Source of the DNA: Marinobacterium arenosum
Lineage (GTDB): Bacteria > Pseudomonadota > Gammaproteobacteria > Pseudomonadales > Balneatricaceae
DNA length: 64,000 nucleotides
Direction: 5' to 3'
Assembly (NCBI RefSeq): GCF_019795155.1
Contig: NZ_JAILYN010000028.1
Location: 1-64,000, forward strand
The translations under genes were made by a program, and so were the position numbers. Position 1 is the first letter of the stretch. Each line of letters begins with the position of its first letter. Shown here in pieces: positions 8,471 to 17,685 of the stretch. Below the pieces are notes generated by a model. It did no database searches and was not told the origin of the DNA. It worked only from the letters and a program-made list of their open reading frames with translations.

Positions 8471-10425
8471 TGCGCACCTCCGTTATCCATCCCCTGGTGC
8501 TGACTGTGATCCATCGCCGGCATTTCTTTCATCGCCGCCGGGCGCTGGCCCTGGCCCGCACTCTGGTCCATGCCGTGGTTCATCCCCTGGTGCTGGCTGT
8601 GGTCCATCGCCGGCGTTTCTTTCATTGCAGCCGGGCTCTGGACTTGGTCCGCACTCTGCTTCATACCGTGGTTCATCCCCTGGTGCTGGCTATGATCCAT
8701 CGCCGGCATTTTTTCCGTCGTCTGACCTTGGCCGGCACCCTGGTCCATACCGTGGTTCATCCCCTGGTGCTGGCTGTGATCCATCGCCGGCATTTTTTCC
8801 ATTGTCTGACCTTGGCCGGCACTCTGATCCATACCATGGTTCATCCCCTGGTGCTGGCTATGATCCATCGCCGGCATTTTTTCCGTCGTCTGACCTTGGC
8901 CGGCACTCTGGTCCATACCGTGGTTCATCCCCTGGTGCTGGCTGTGGTCCATCCCGCCGCTGGCTGCCGGGGCCAACTGATCGGGGATATGGATGGCGCT
9001 GACCAGGGCGCTGTTGCCGCTGCGGGTCATTTCGAAGTGGATCTCCTGACCGGTTTTGACGCCGTTCAGCGCTAGCCCCGGCTGGGTCTGGAAATCCATG
9101 GTCATCGCCGGCCATTGCCAGGCGTCGACGGGATCGTGGCTGATGGTCATCAGTTGACTATCCGGATTGACGCTCCGAACGATCCCTCGGGTCCAGACTG
9201 TTTCGGGCGGCAGCTCCCGCGGTGCCATGCGTTGAAAGTCGGAGCTGATGCTGGACTCCGAATCGAGCAGGAACTGGGCGGAGGTGACCACCTGGTCGTC
9301 CGGCAGCAGGCCTGCATTGATGGCGATCCGGTCGCCCGCCTGCGGGCCCAGCTCCACCGCCACCGATTTGAACTTGCCGTCGCCCAGTGCGACCACCACC
9401 CGCTGCTGGCTGCCGGTGCGGATCACCGCTTCGGCGGGCACGTGCAGGGTCGCGTCGGTCGCCTTGGCAGCAATATCCAGGCGCGCGAACATATTGGGTT
9501 TCAGGGCCTGGTCCGGGTTGTCGAAGCGCAGCCGGACCTTCACGGTGCGGGTCTTGGCGTCGAGCACCGGATAGATGTAGTCCACCGTGCCCTGCCACTC
9601 GCGGCCCGGTGCGTAATCCAGTTGCATGCTGGCGCGCTGGCCGACCTGCAGCCAGGCCGCCTGGCGTTCGAACACCTCGGCGGTCACCCAGACCTGGTCC
9701 AGCGGGCCGATACTCATCAGGGTCAGCGCGGGCTTGATGAACATCCCCTCGCGTACGTTCAGCTGACTGACGTAGCCGCCGCTTTCGGCGCGCACGACGA
9801 TGGTTTGCCGGGCGCTGCCGCGCCGGGCCAGGGCTTTGATCTCCTCGTCGGAAACCCCCAGGGCCCGCAGCTTGTCGCGGGCGGAACGCTGCAGCAGGCG
9901 GTTGTTGCTGCGCCGGGCGGCCAGGTATTCCTCCTGGGCGTTCACCAGCGTCGGAGCATAGAGCTCGTAGACCGGCTGGCCCGCCGCCACGTACTCCCCT
10001 TCGCTCTTCACGTGCAGCACCTGTATCCAGCCCTCCACCCGGGAGTGGAGATGCTTGAGCAGGTCTTCGTCGAAGCCCACGTAGCCGACGCTGCGGATCT
10101 CCGCCTGCAGCGGACCGAATGCGATCGGTGCGGTGCGCACGCCGAGGTTGTTGATCACCTCCGGCGAGATGGCCACGGTGCCGGGGGCGTCGTCGCCGCC
10201 GTTGAGATCCTCCTCGTAGACCGGGATCAGCTCCATCCCCATCGGCGACAGGCCGGGCTTGTCGCGCTTGTAGTTCGGGTCCATCGGGGCGACCCAGTAG
10301 AGCGGTTCGGCTTTACCGCCGGCAGCGGAGGAGGGCGAGGGGGCATCGGCCAGGTAGCTAGTGGCGAGATAGCCGGCGCCGGCGCCGAGGCTCAGCATCA
10401 GCAGGCTGTTAATAACTAACTTCAT
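8467..10425 (-). CDS. cusB: CusB-type membrane-fusion protein with HMBD, CusF-like domain and Met/His repeats
   Basis: 652 aa, much longer than E. coli CusB (about 400). Order: N-terminal anchor (1-25), heavy-metal-binding domain at about 43-70 ([20 protein letters not shown]), the hairpin/lipoyl/barrel adaptor core at about 80-385, a CusF-like copper-binding domain at about 405-480 ([11 protein letters not shown]), then a tail of six repeats (residues about 492-652) each starting [13 protein letters not shown]. The periplasmic adaptor links CusA to the outer-membrane channel. Here a metallochaperone domain and a large Met/His tail are fused to it. GGAGAG precedes the ATG, which overlaps the cusC stop (ATGA). 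Confidence 0.88.
   Translation of the reverse strand: MKLVINSLLMLSLGAGAGYLATSYLADAPSPSSAAGGKAEPLYWVAPMDPNYKRDKPGLSPMGMELIPVYEEDLNGGDDAPGTVAISPEVINNLGVRTAPIAFGPLQAEIRSVGYVGFDEDLLKHLHSRVEGWIQVLHVKSEGEYVAAGQPVYELYAPTLVNAQEEYLAARRSNNRLLQRSARDKLRALGVSDEEIKALARRGSARQTIVVRAESGGYVSQLNVREGMFIKPALTLMSIGPLDQVWVTAEVFERQAAWLQVGQRASMQLDYAPGREWQGTVDYIYPVLDAKTRTVKVRLRFDNPDQALKPNMFARLDIAAKATDATLHVPAEAVIRTGSQQRVVVALGDGKFKSVAVELGPQAGDRIAINAGLLPDDQVVTSAQFLLDSESSISSDFQRMAPRELPPETVWTRGIVRSVNPDSQLMTISHDPVDAWQWPAMTMDFQTQPGLALNGVKTGQEIHFEMTRSGNSALVSAIHIPDQLAPAASGGMDHSQHQGMNHGMDQSAGQGQTTEKMPAMDHSQHQGMNHGMDQSAGQGQTMEKMPAMDHSQHQGMNHGMDQGAGQGQTTEKMPAMDHSQHQGMNHGMKQSADQVQSPAAMKETPAMDHSQHQGMNHGMDQSAGQGQRPAAMKEMPAMDHSQHQGMDNGGAQ
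8470..8952 (-). repeat. In-frame 84/93-bp tandem repeats encoding the CusB Met/His tail
   Basis: Six copies of a unit encoding [20 protein letters not shown] and about 8-11 further residues (three units of 28 aa, two of 31 aa, one truncated to 15). DNA copies are almost identical, implying recent expansion or homogenisation. Copy number probably varies between strains. Confidence 0.9.
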
Positions 10426-11723
10426 GGTGTGCTCTCCGCAAGGTCGTCGGCGTTGGCCAGGATGTAGTTCAGGTTGAGGACGCTCTGCTGCCGGGCGCTG
10501 GTCAGCCGGATCCGTTCCAGCCGGCTGTCCAGCTCGGCGATGGCGGCGCGCATCACTTCGGCGAAATCGCTGCTGTCTGCCGCGTAGGCCCGCATCGCCG
10601 CTTCGGTCTGGTGGCCCATCTGCCGCAGCAGACGCTGGTCGAACAGCGCTTCCCGCGCCCGCAGCTGGCGCCAGTTGGCATGTTCGCGGTAGAGCTCGGC
10701 GCGCAGCTCGCGCAGCGCCAGCAGTCGCTGTTCGCGCAGACCCTCATGCTGCTTCACGGTCGCCCGCCGCAGCGGGTCCTGGCGTCGCTCCGGGAACAGC
10801 GGCAGGTCGAAGCTGACCGCCAGGGTGAACAGGTCGGCACGCTCGCGGCCGTCAGGGCTGTCCAGCCGATACCCGTAGTTCGCATCCACCTTGAACTGCG
10901 GGCTGTAGGCCTGCTCACTGAGACTGATATCCTGCTGTGCCACCTTGAGCTGCTGGTCGATGATCTGAATGCGCGGATGTCGCAACAGGCGCTGCTCGTC
11001 GGCCGGCGATAACTGCTCGGCCAGATCGATGGCCGGCCGCAGCTGCGGTCGCTTGTCGGCCAGCGGCTGCAAGGCGGCCTGTTCCGGCAGCCAGCGTGCC
11101 AGCTCGCCGTAGAAGCGGTCACGCTCCTGCTGCAGGCGGGTGATCCGGTCGTCCAGCCGGGTCAGTTCCAGCTCCGCGCGCACCAGGTCGTGGCTGCGGC
11201 TGCCGCCCAGCCGGTAGTTGGCGGTGGCGACGTCGACCAGTTGACGGAACAGGTGACGGTTGTCATTGATCAGCCGGATCTGGGCCTCGCGGCTGTAGAT
11301 CTCCAGCCACAGCCGGCCCGCCATGCGGCGCAGCTGGGCGGCGCGTTCGGCACGCTGCCAGGGGTTGGCATCGGCCTGCAGCTGCAAGCGCTGCTCGCTC
11401 AGCGCCCGGCTGTCGCCGCGGGGAAAGGTTTGCGAGACACCGAACTGCAGCTGGGTCATGTTTTCCTGGTCCAGATCCAGCGTATCGGTGGGCAGATTGG
11501 CCATCGCCAGGCGGACCATCGGGTCGGGCAGGGCGCCGGCGGCGCTGGCCCGTTCGCGCAGCGCCTCCTCCTGCAGCCGGTTGTCGGTTTGCCAGGGGTC
11601 GTTTTGCAGCGCCAGCCTGATGGCTTCGTCAAAGGTCAGCTCTGCCTGGACCGGGCCGGACAGCAGGGCGGTGACCGCAGCGGCCAGCACGCCGGCGCGC
11701 TTTAAAGAAATATCTATCGACAT
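10422..11723 (-). CDS. cusC: CusC/TolC-type outer-membrane efflux protein
   Basis: 433 aa with a signal peptide (AAAVTALLSGPVQA) and two outer-membrane efflux repeats rich in long helices (LTFDEAIRLALQNDPW near the N-terminus). It forms the outer-membrane trimer of the tripartite pump. The ATG at 11723 is preferred over the GTG at 11735 because GAGTGA lies 8 nt upstream and the signal peptide is intact. First of the cusCBA cluster, with an ATGA overlap to cusB. The minus-strand gene at 11802-12203 lies 78 nt upstream and may be co-transcribed. Confidence 0.85.
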   Translation of the reverse strand: MSIDISLKRAGVLAAAVTALLSGPVQAELTFDEAIRLALQNDPWQTDNRLQEEALRERASAAGALPDPMVRLAMANLPTDTLDLDQENMTQLQFGVSQTFPRGDSRALSEQRLQLQADANPWQRAERAAQLRRMAGRLWLEIYSREAQIRLINDNRHLFRQLVDVATANYRLGGSRSHDLVRAELELTRLDDRITRLQQERDRFYGELARWLPEQAALQPLADKRPQLRPAIDLAEQLSPADEQRLLRHPRIQIIDQQLKVAQQDISLSEQAYSPQFKVDANYGYRLDSPDGRERADLFTLAVSFDLPLFPERRQDPLRRATVKQHEGLREQRLLALRELRAELYREHANWRQLRAREALFDQRLLRQMGHQTEAAMRAYAADSSDFAEVMRAAIAELDSRLERIRLTSARQQSVLNLNYILANADDLAESTP

Positions 11724-11801
11724 ATCGGGTTTCACTCGTAAGTAAACAGGTTTGGCTCCCGGGCGCGGACGCGAGGGAGTGACTGACGAGGAAACCGGGA
11801 T

Positions 11802-12203
11802 TTAATCCAGCAGGACGCTCTGGGTCAGGTGCAGGCGGGGGAAGCCGGGCAGGTATTTGCGCCTGGCCCGGAAGGCGAAACTGCGTGCTATATGCTGCAG
11901 CGGCAACAGGCCGAACAGCAACGGCAAGCTGAGTACCCACAGCAGCGGGAAGAACGCGACATTGCTGACCGTGGCGGACAGCGGCGATTGAACCTGGACC
12001 TGGCAGTCGGCTTGCTCCGGCGAACAGGTGGCGTGCTGGGCGCTGTCCTGGTGGGGCGCCACCTGGTGGTGGTTGGTTTGTTGTTCGGCACTGGCGGAGA
12101 GGCTCTGCAGGTTGGCCATGCAGCTGCCGATCAGGCAAGACAGCAGCGCGGCTATCAGCAGGATAGCCGGCAGGCGCCGTGAGATCTGTCTTGTCTGAGT
12201 CAT
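11802..12203 (-). CDS. Hypothetical membrane protein upstream of cusC
   Basis: 133 aa. N-terminal hydrophobic segment (AILLIAALLSCLIGSCMA), then a His/Gln/Cys-containing loop (HHQVAPHQDSAQHATCSPEQADC), then a second hydrophobic stretch (FPLLWVLSLPLLFGLLPL). No family recognised. Position at the head of the cus operon suggests a periplasmic metal-sensing or accessory role. A degenerate MerR-like promoter (TTGGCC, 20 bp, TACTAA, on the minus strand near 12260-12295) lies upstream and matches the better CueR-type promoters only weakly. Confidence 0.5.
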   Translation of the reverse strand: MTQTRQISRRLPAILLIAALLSCLIGSCMANLQSLSASAEQQTNHHQVAPHQDSAQHATCSPEQADCQVQVQSPLSATVSNVAFFPLLWVLSLPLLFGLLPLQHIARSFAFRARRKYLPGFPRLHLTQSVLLD

Positions 12204-12616
12204 CGGAAAGGTCCGCTTCGGAAAAAGCCGCCAGAGTGTATAGTGGCGCCGTTTTTAGTACCAGCTTCGAGATGGGGATTGGCCAAAAAGTTCCCTGTCT
12301 TGTAGAAGATCGGCGTGCAAGCGCCAAGCTGGACGTCGTGGCTGCGACCGCTGCAGTTATCTTGGCGCGGTCTGAGGCCACCAAGTGGGCCGGCTGAATA
12401 TCGGCCCTAAGCTCTGTTCTCTGGCAAGTATCAAGCGCCATGCACCGATTTTTCGGGTGGCGATATTTCAGGGCTTTTCAAGATTTTTCACGACCAGCCG
12501 ATTGGCGATAAAGCGTTGAAAATTGTCTATGGCTAAGGTTTTTATGGTGAATATAAACTTGTATTGATTTTGTATTGAGTGAGTGCTTTGTGAGGTTAAA
12601 AATACTGGCTGTTGCT
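12204..12616. other. Intergenic, no gene seen
   Basis: No convincing coding signal. An AT-rich stretch lies at 12480-12610. The left part holds the putative promoter of the minus-strand gene at 11802-12203; apparent open frames here are out of phase with any signal or family. Confidence 0.5.
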
Positions 12617-12644
12617 GATGCCAGCCGAGAACTCGGCTGGCATC
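12617..12644 (-). terminator. Hairpin terminator after the HYMM-repeat gene
   Basis: Perfect 13-bp stem GATGCCAGCCGAG / CTCGGCTGGCATC with loop AA, 8 nt after the minus-strand stop at 12653. The T-run on the minus strand is weak and distant, so it could also act as an mRNA-stabilising hairpin. Confidence 0.55.
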
Positions 12645-12652
12645 GAAAAGCG

Positions 12653-13069
12653 TCAGGCGCTATCGTGTGACGCTCCGTCCATCCAATACCCCTGGGGACC
12701 GTCGCCGCCGCGCATCATATAATGCCGTTTTTCCGATCGATCGGCATGACCATACTGCTCGACATGACCGCTCGAAGCCCCTTCGGCGTGGCTCTGTCCG
12801 GACATCAGATGGCCCTGGGGGCCGTCGCCGGCGTGCATCATGTAGTGCCGCCCCTGAGGATGTGCCGGCTCACCGTGGGACAGCGTCTCCCGGTGAGCGG
12901 AGCTTTGTCCGGCGTCGTGGGCTTTGCCCTGCATCGCATGTCCCTGCGGTCCATTGCCGCCGTGCATCATATAGTGCTGCTGGTCTGCTGTTTTTGTCAT
13001 ACCGGCCTGTGCCGCGGTCGAGATAGCCAGGGCTGAAACAATGACGGCCATTGTGCTTTTGATATTCAT
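12653..13069 (-). CDS. Secreted triple-repeat HYMM/GPQGH protein, CueR-regulated
   Basis: 138 aa from the ATG at 13069 (AAGGAG 6 nt upstream) with a signal peptide ending AAQAG. The mature protein is three copies of a unit of about 36 aa whose core is HYMMHGGNGPQGHAMQGKAH, then HYMMHAGDGPQGHLMSGQSH, then HYMMRGGDGPQGYWMDGASH, joined by Ser/His-rich linkers. His, Met and His again at fixed spacing strongly suggest metal sites. No known family recalled. The gene lies alone between cus and cop and has its own CueR-type promoter at 13124-13154, so it is very likely a copper-induced periplasmic binding protein (inference). Confidence 0.75.
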   Translation of the reverse strand: MNIKSTMAVIVSALAISTAAQAGMTKTADQQHYMMHGGNGPQGHAMQGKAHDAGQSSAHRETLSHGEPAHPQGRHYMMHAGDGPQGHLMSGQSHAEGASSGHVEQYGHADRSEKRHYMMRGGDGPQGYWMDGASHDSA

Positions 13070-13123
13070 GGTGGCTCCTTGTGTAACGATTAAATTGCTA
13101 TCTATCTCTAACTTTTGTAGGCA

Positions 13124-13154
13124 GTCTAAAGGTTTCAGCAGCTGGAAGGTCAAT
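13124..13154 (-). promoter_or_regulatory. CueR-type promoter of the HYMM-repeat gene
   Basis: On the minus strand: -35 TTGACC, 19-bp spacer beginning TTCC and ending CTGAAACCTT, -10 TAGACT. The overlong 19-bp spacer containing the activator dyad is the hallmark of MerR-family promoters, and the sequence is close to copA/cueO operators. It ends 54 nt before the start codon. Confidence 0.75.
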
Positions 13155-13262
13155 GGTTTTATTTAAGGTTTTTGGTGTTTTTATTTCGCAGAGGGGAATC
13201 TTGGTATGCCTTGATAAGGCCGGATGAGATGGAATGAAAAAGGATCATCGCGTTTAAGCCTT

Positions 13263-13300
13263 GTAGGGCGGGCATGTTTTTTGTGCCCACGTGGCGCTCG
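13263..13300. repeat. Dispersed GTAGGG-type repeat
   Basis: GTAGGGCGGGCATG, then TTTTTTGTGCCCACGTGGCGC. A related copy is at 54412-54450 (GTAGGGTGGGCACG...TGTCCACGCGGCGC). Palindromic GGGC...GCCC arms suggest a REP-like element. The rest of 13070-13343 contains the promoter described and no gene. Confidence 0.5.
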
Positions 13301-13343
13301 CTCACCTGGCGTAGGTGTTTCCGACCCATGCGCGAAGCCTTCT

Positions 13344-13379
13344 AAAAAAGAAAAAAAAGGAGGGAGCGAGGCTCCCTCC
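13344..13379 (-). terminator. Rho-independent terminator of the cop operon
   Basis: On the minus strand: GGAGGGAGC, loop CTC, GCTCCCTCC, then a run of eight T. It lies just after the copB stop (13389) and ends the minus-strand operon from 17000. Confidence 0.85.
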
Positions 13380-13388
13380 CGGATCGCT

Positions 13389-14096
13389 CTAAAACCAGGC
13401 GCGAATGCCGATCACCGCCTGCAGGTCGTCGGTCGACTCCCCCTCCTCGCGGGCGAAGTCGGCGGTGTCGCCAAACTTGCGCTCCCAGTTCAGGCCGATA
13501 TAGGGGGCGAACTCCCGGCGGATCTCGTAGCGCAGCCGCAGGCCCAGCTCCAGGTCCGACAGGCCTGAGCCGATGCCGCGGCTTGCGTCATCCTCGCCAT
13601 ACAGGTTGAGTTCGATCTCCGGTGACAGGATCAGCCGCTGGCTGAGCAGCAGCTCGTATTCCGCTTCCAGTCGCAGGGCGCTCTGGCCCCCCTCGCCGAT
13701 AAACGCCGTAGCGTCCACTTCGAACTGATAGGGCGCCAGCCCCTGCAGGCCGAAGGCCAGCCACTGCTGCGGCTCGGCCGGCTTGAAATCGTGGCGCAGG
13801 CCGAGTTGCAGGTCCCAGAACGGCGCCACCGCTCTGCCGTACAGCAGCTGCAGTTCGGCGGATTCGGTGCGGCCCGCCAACCGCTCGCCTTCGGACTTCA
13901 GCCAGAGCTTGTCCAGGTCGTAACCGACCCAGCCCTGGACATCCCAGCTCAGCAGGCTGCCGTCATCGGCATCGCGCCACTCCAACTGGTCGATGTTCAG
14001 CATGCCCAGCAGCGGGTCGTCCTCCGTCGCGGCCAGGCCGTTGCCGCTGAACAGCAGGCCGGCGGCGAGCAGCGCGATCAGTGTCTGTGGTTGCAT
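13389..14096 (-). CDS. copB: CopB-type outer-membrane copper resistance protein
   Basis: 235 aa from the ATG at 14096, chosen over 14102 because AGGAG then sits 9 nt upstream; signal peptide [15 protein letters not shown]. It has the pattern of the CopB/PcoB family: LDIDQLEWR-like start, [20 protein letters not shown], and alternating beta-strands ending in Trp-Phe (AVIGIRAWF), an outer-membrane barrel signature. The usual Met-rich N-terminal region is absent, so this is a short form. It works with the periplasmic oxidase CopA, encoded 13 nt upstream, to sequester or export copper. Confidence 0.88.
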   Translation of the reverse strand: MQPQTLIALLAAGLLFSGNGLAATEDDPLLGMLNIDQLEWRDADDGSLLSWDVQGWVGYDLDKLWLKSEGERLAGRTESAELQLLYGRAVAPFWDLQLGLRHDFKPAEPQQWLAFGLQGLAPYQFEVDATAFIGEGGQSALRLEAEYELLLSQRLILSPEIELNLYGEDDASRGIGSGLSDLELGLRLRYEIRREFAPYIGLNWERKFGDTADFAREEGESTDDLQAVIGIRAWF

Positions 14097-14109
14097 ATGC
14101 ATTCGCTCC

Positions 14110-15933
14110 TTAAATGACATGGACTTCACGGAACATGCCCGGCATGTGGTAGAGCAGGTGGCAGTGGAACGCCCACTTGCCCGGTGCGTCCGCGGTCACC
14201 TGATAGCTGATGCGGGTGCCCGGCTGGACCACCACGGTGTGTTTGCGGGGCAGGTGGCGGTCGTCGCCGCTCTCCAGTTCGCTCCACATGCCGTGCAGGT
14301 GCATCGGGTGGTTCATCATGGTGTCGTTGACGAAAGTGAACCGCAGCCGCTCGCCGTAGTTCAGCTTGATCGGCTCCGCGTCGGCGAACTTGACGCCGTT
14401 GATCGACCACATATAACGGCTCATGTTGCCGGTCAGGTGCAGTTCGATCTCGCGCTGCGGTTCGCGCCGGTCCCGGGTCTCGTTCAGGTTGCGCAGGTCG
14501 GCGTAGCTCAGTACCCGGCGGCCGTTGTTGCGCAGTCCCACGCCGGGGTCGTCCAGCCGGTATTGCGGATTCTCCGCCCGCATATCCACATGGGGGCCGT
14601 ACTCGGTGGCCGCATGTTTGACCGGCTGAGGTGCGGTCGGCTGAGGTGTGGCCGGCGGTGACATCGCCGCCATATCGTGGCCGGCCTGTTCCGCCATCAT
14701 CCCATGGCGGCTGTGATCTATCGGCATCTGGTGCCCGCTATGGTCCATCTGCATCGCCTTCATGTCATGGCCCTGGTGGCCGCCGCCCGCCATCACATGC
14801 CCGCCGTTGGCCATCCCCATATCGGCATGGCTCAGGATCGGCAGCGGGTCCATCGGCGGTACCGGGGCGGTCAGCCCGGCATCCGGTGTCAGGGTGCCGC
14901 GCGCATAGCCGCTGCGATCGATCGCCTGGGCGAAGACGCAGTAGGCCTGCTGATCGCTGGGCTCGACGATGACATCGTAGGTTTCGGCCACGCCGATGCG
15001 GAACTCGTCCACGCTGACCGGCTCGACATTCTGGCCGTCGGCCGCCACCACCGTCATCTTCAGGCCGGGAATCCGCACGTCGAAGAAGGTCATCGCGGCG
15101 CCGTTGATAAAGCGCAGGCGCACCCGTTCGCCCCGTTTGAACAGCCCTTGCCAGCCCTGCATGGGTGTCTGGCCGTTCATCAGGAAAGTGTAGGTATAGC
15201 CGGTCACGTCGGACAGGTCGCGATCGCTCATCCGCATCCGCTCCCACATCGAGCGGTCCCGCCAGGTGGCGGCCGCTCCCTGGCGGCGCAGATCGGCCAG
15301 CGTGTCGTCCAGCGTGCGCTCGTTGAAGTTGTAGTAGTGGCTCAGTTTCTTCAGCTTGGCGTAGATTGCGTGTGGGTTTTCATCGCTCCAGTCCGACAGC
15401 ATCACCACGTAGTCGCGATCGTAGCTGAACGGCTCCGGCTCCAGCGGATCGATAATGATCGGACCGTACAGCCCGGTCTGCTCCTGAAAGCCGGAATGGC
15501 TGTGATACCAGTAGGTGCCGCTCTGCTGCACCTTGAAGTGGTAGATGAAGGTTTCACCGGGCGGGATGCCGTCAAAGGAGATGCCCGGCACCCCGTCCAT
15601 GCCGGTGGGCAGGATCAGGCCGTGCCAGTGGATGGAGCTGGTCTCGCGCAGCCGGTTGGTGACCCGCAAGGTGACCTCTTCACCCTGTTTCAACCGCAGG
15701 GTGGGGGCCGGCAGGCTGTTGTTCACAGTGGTGGCGAAGCGCGAGCGACCGGTGAAGTCCACCCGCTGGGCGCCGATCGTCAGGTCGATCCGGTTACCGC
15801 TCAACAGCGGAGGCTGTTGGTTGGCGGCCGGGGCGGCGAGCAGCTTGCCGCCCGGCACGCCCAGGCCAGCCACCACGCCGCCCAGTGCCAGCCCTTGTAC
15901 GAATTGCCGTCGGTTCAGATTGATGTTTTTCAT
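14110..15933 (-). CDS. copA: CopA-type periplasmic multicopper oxidase
   Basis: 607 aa with a twin-arginine signal ([12 protein letters not shown], residues 8-19), so it is exported folded. Three cupredoxin domains. The copper ligands are all present: HWHG (102-105), WYHSHSG (142-148), and C-terminal HPMHLHGMW and [12 protein letters not shown] Met/His-rich insert ([20 protein letters not shown], then [23 protein letters not shown]) lies at roughly 375-425, as in PcoA/CopA. It oxidises Cu(I) and binds extra copper. GGAGGAG precedes the ATG. Third gene of the CueR-controlled minus-strand operon. Not to be confused with the P-type ATPase also called CopA (18364-20652). Confidence 0.93.
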   Translation of the reverse strand: MKNINLNRRQFVQGLALGGVVAGLGVPGGKLLAAPAANQQPPLLSGNRIDLTIGAQRVDFTGRSRFATTVNNSLPAPTLRLKQGEEVTLRVTNRLRETSSIHWHGLILPTGMDGVPGISFDGIPPGETFIYHFKVQQSGTYWYHSHSGFQEQTGLYGPIIIDPLEPEPFSYDRDYVVMLSDWSDENPHAIYAKLKKLSHYYNFNERTLDDTLADLRRQGAAATWRDRSMWERMRMSDRDLSDVTGYTYTFLMNGQTPMQGWQGLFKRGERVRLRFINGAAMTFFDVRIPGLKMTVVAADGQNVEPVSVDEFRIGVAETYDVIVEPSDQQAYCVFAQAIDRSGYARGTLTPDAGLTAPVPPMDPLPILSHADMGMANGGHVMAGGGHQGHDMKAMQMDHSGHQMPIDHSRHGMMAEQAGHDMAAMSPPATPQPTAPQPVKHAATEYGPHVDMRAENPQYRLDDPGVGLRNNGRRVLSYADLRNLNETRDRREPQREIELHLTGNMSRYMWSINGVKFADAEPIKLNYGERLRFTFVNDTMMNHPMHLHGMWSELESGDDRHLPRKHTVVVQPGTRISYQVTADAPGKWAFHCHLLYHMPGMFREVHVI

Positions 15934-15952
15934 TCACGTCTCCTCCGCTGGC

Positions 15953-16501
15953 TTAGCGCACGTCCAGTGTTGCTTTCATGCCGGCCTCGTAATGGCCGGG
16001 CAGGTTGCAGGCGGCTTCGAAAGTGCCGGGCCGGCTGAAGGTCCAGATGAGTTGTTGGGTTTCGCCGGGCGCCATGCTGACGGCATTGCCCTCGTCATGC
16101 GCCATATCCGGCATCTCGCGCATCATCTGTGCGTGCCGGCGCATCTCGTCTGAGTCGCCGATAGCGAATTCGTGGCGCAGGCGGCCGTTGTTGGTGACGA
16201 TAAAGCGAATGGTTTCACCGGCGTTTATCCGCCAGCTGTCCGGCGAGAAGCGCATGCTGTCATCGGCACTGACCTGAAGGGTGCGGTCGATATCCGCCAG
16301 CCGGCCAGGATGGCCGGCGGCGGATCCGATATGGCCGCGCCCCGGATGTGCCCCGTCGGGCATTTCCGGGTGATGCGCCATGCTGCCGTGGCCGTTGTGG
16401 CCGTTGTGGCCGTTGTCCATGCCATGTCCGGCTGAGCTGCCGGCGACAGCCGGAGCGCCGAGAATCAGAGCAGCCAGGGCGAATGGAGTGACTTTGTTCA
16501 T
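15953..16501 (-). CDS. Cupredoxin-like copper-binding protein (CopI type)
   Basis: 182 aa with signal peptide LILGAPAVAGS. A His/Met-rich N-terminal segment (HGMDNGHNGHNGHGSMAHH) is followed by a single plastocyanin-like domain with the type 1 copper ligands: His in RLRHEFAIGD and the C-terminal Cys-His-Met set (EAACNLPGHYEAGM). CopI/CopC-like cupredoxins of this type help periplasmic copper tolerance. It lies 19 nt upstream of copA in the same operon. Confidence 0.85.
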   Translation of the reverse strand: MNKVTPFALAALILGAPAVAGSSAGHGMDNGHNGHNGHGSMAHHPEMPDGAHPGRGHIGSAAGHPGRLADIDRTLQVSADDSMRFSPDSWRINAGETIRFIVTNNGRLRHEFAIGDSDEMRRHAQMMREMPDMAHDEGNAVSMAPGETQQLIWTFSRPGTFEAACNLPGHYEAGMKATLDVR

Positions 16502-16619
16502 GGTTTGACCTCGTTAAAAAATCTGTCGGGTGATGTCGAGTGCAGCCGGGGCTGATCGGTGCCCGGCTGATGATCGCCTCCGAAAATGGCCCGCATCACG
16601 GAATGCCGGCCTGGGGGCG

Positions 16620-17000
16620 TCAGAACCGAGGTCGGGGAGGGCGTTTAAGCGGGAACTGGCGTATCGACGGCGGCATCGTGGTCGCGCCGGCCTGCAGGTA
16701 ATGGATCGGAGCCGCGGGGGAAAACAGGTCGGCCGGACAGAGGTCGCAGCCTTGCAGGCAACAGCCGCAGTCCAGTATGCCGCCGCACTGCGCCGCGCAG
16801 TCGTTGGCGCATAGCGCCTGCATCACCGACATCTGATCGTGCTGCTGCCCATGACCGGTGGCGCCCTGTGTATGTTCCACAAGAGAGCCGGTGCCCTGTT
16901 CGCTTGGCGGCGGGTAGAAACCGGCACTGCTGGTTGCCGGCCCCGCTAGCAGCAGCAGGGCGAACAGGCAACTGATGAGGCTCTGTAGCCGGAAAGTCAT
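16620..17000 (-). CDS. Secreted Cys-rich protein heading the cop operon, unknown
   Basis: 126 aa from the ATG at 17000. A signal peptide (LISCLFALLLLAGPATSSA) precedes a mature part with a dense Cys cluster (CANDCAAQCGGILDCGCCLQ, then GCDLCPADLF) that could bind Cu(I) or form disulfides. An earlier ATG at 17057 is ruled out because it falls in the -10 of the promoter at 17056-17086. The Shine-Dalgarno is distant (AGGAG about 13 nt upstream). First gene after the CueR-type promoter, so copper-induced; no family recognised. Confidence 0.6.
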   Translation of the reverse strand: MTFRLQSLISCLFALLLLAGPATSSAGFYPPPSEQGTGSLVEHTQGATGHGQQHDQMSVMQALCANDCAAQCGGILDCGCCLQGCDLCPADLFSPAAPIHYLQAGATTMPPSIRQFPLKRPPRPRF

Positions 17001-17055
17001 GGGCAGGGAACAACTCCTGGATATTGGTTGGCGGTCGGTGGACTCGCGTTGGGCC

Positions 17056-17086
17056 AAGGTAAGGCTTCCAGCAAGGGAAAGGTCAA
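17056..17086 (-). promoter_or_regulatory. CueR-type promoter of the cop operon
   Basis: Minus strand: -35 TTGACC, 19-bp spacer TTTCCCTTGCTGGAAGCCT, -10 TACCTT. The spacer is nearly identical to the E. coli copA CueR operator (TTCCCCTTGCTGGAAGG). It should drive the genes from 17000 down to copB. Confidence 0.85.
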
Positions 17087-17267
17087 GCCCGTTTGCTATT
17101 TAGCATATTTAGCAATAGCGGCTTAGCCGCAGCCGCTCCTGATGATAAAAATAGGCCCAGCGGCTGAAACTTGCCTGAAAACGTGCATTCTCTATATCGA
17201 TCGGGAACTTTTCTCTGTGACCGCATATCTCAGCCGTGCACCAAGATCTGATTGAATGGAATTCGTT

Positions 17268-17594
17268 ATGCGCCAGGCGCTACGCACAGTCATGCTGCTC
17301 GTTCTGATTGCCGCCGGGGCGGTTGCGCCCGTGTCGATGGCAGGGGCTGGCCAGGCTGCCGTGATGAGCCATCTGGCGCTGTCGGACGATGGCTACCTGC
17401 CGCAGGCCGACTGTACCGACCGCGGGCTGTGCGAGGATGGCGTCAGCTGCGCCAGCCACTGCGTCATCGCTGTCGCTGCGTCTGCGTCGCTTGGTCCGGC
17501 AGCGGCGTCCTGGTTCGATCAGCCGGTAGGCGATCCGCCCTCATTTCTTGTATCCCTCCAAACCCCTCCGCCACGGCACGTGACGCCGCTCTGA
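17268..17594 (+). CDS. Small secreted protein next to cueR, unknown
   Basis: 108 aa from the ATG at 17268 (an ATG at 17256 would add four residues). A signal peptide (TVMLLVLIAAGAVAPVSMA) precedes a mature part with Cys residues (ADCTDRGLCEDGVSCASHCV). No family recognised. It resembles the other short Cys-containing exported proteins of the copper region. No promoter was identified; it is divergent from the cop operon and 91 nt upstream of cueR. Confidence 0.45.
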   Translation: MRQALRTVMLLVLIAAGAVAPVSMAGAGQAAVMSHLALSDDGYLPQADCTDRGLCEDGVSCASHCVIAVAASASLGPAAASWFDQPVGDPPSFLVSLQTPPPRHVTPL

Positions 17595-17685
17595 ACATGT
17601 CGGGCGAGCCTGCCCGAACTGACCCGCGTTCAGGCAGCCGGTTGCGGCTGCTTGTCACTATGATCGGTTCCAAGGGGGTACCACC

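Noticed and set aside
11629-12441. 270-codon minus-strand frame over the hypothetical gene and cusC start
   Set aside because: It is in another frame, lacks a ribosome site, and runs through two genes with better signals.
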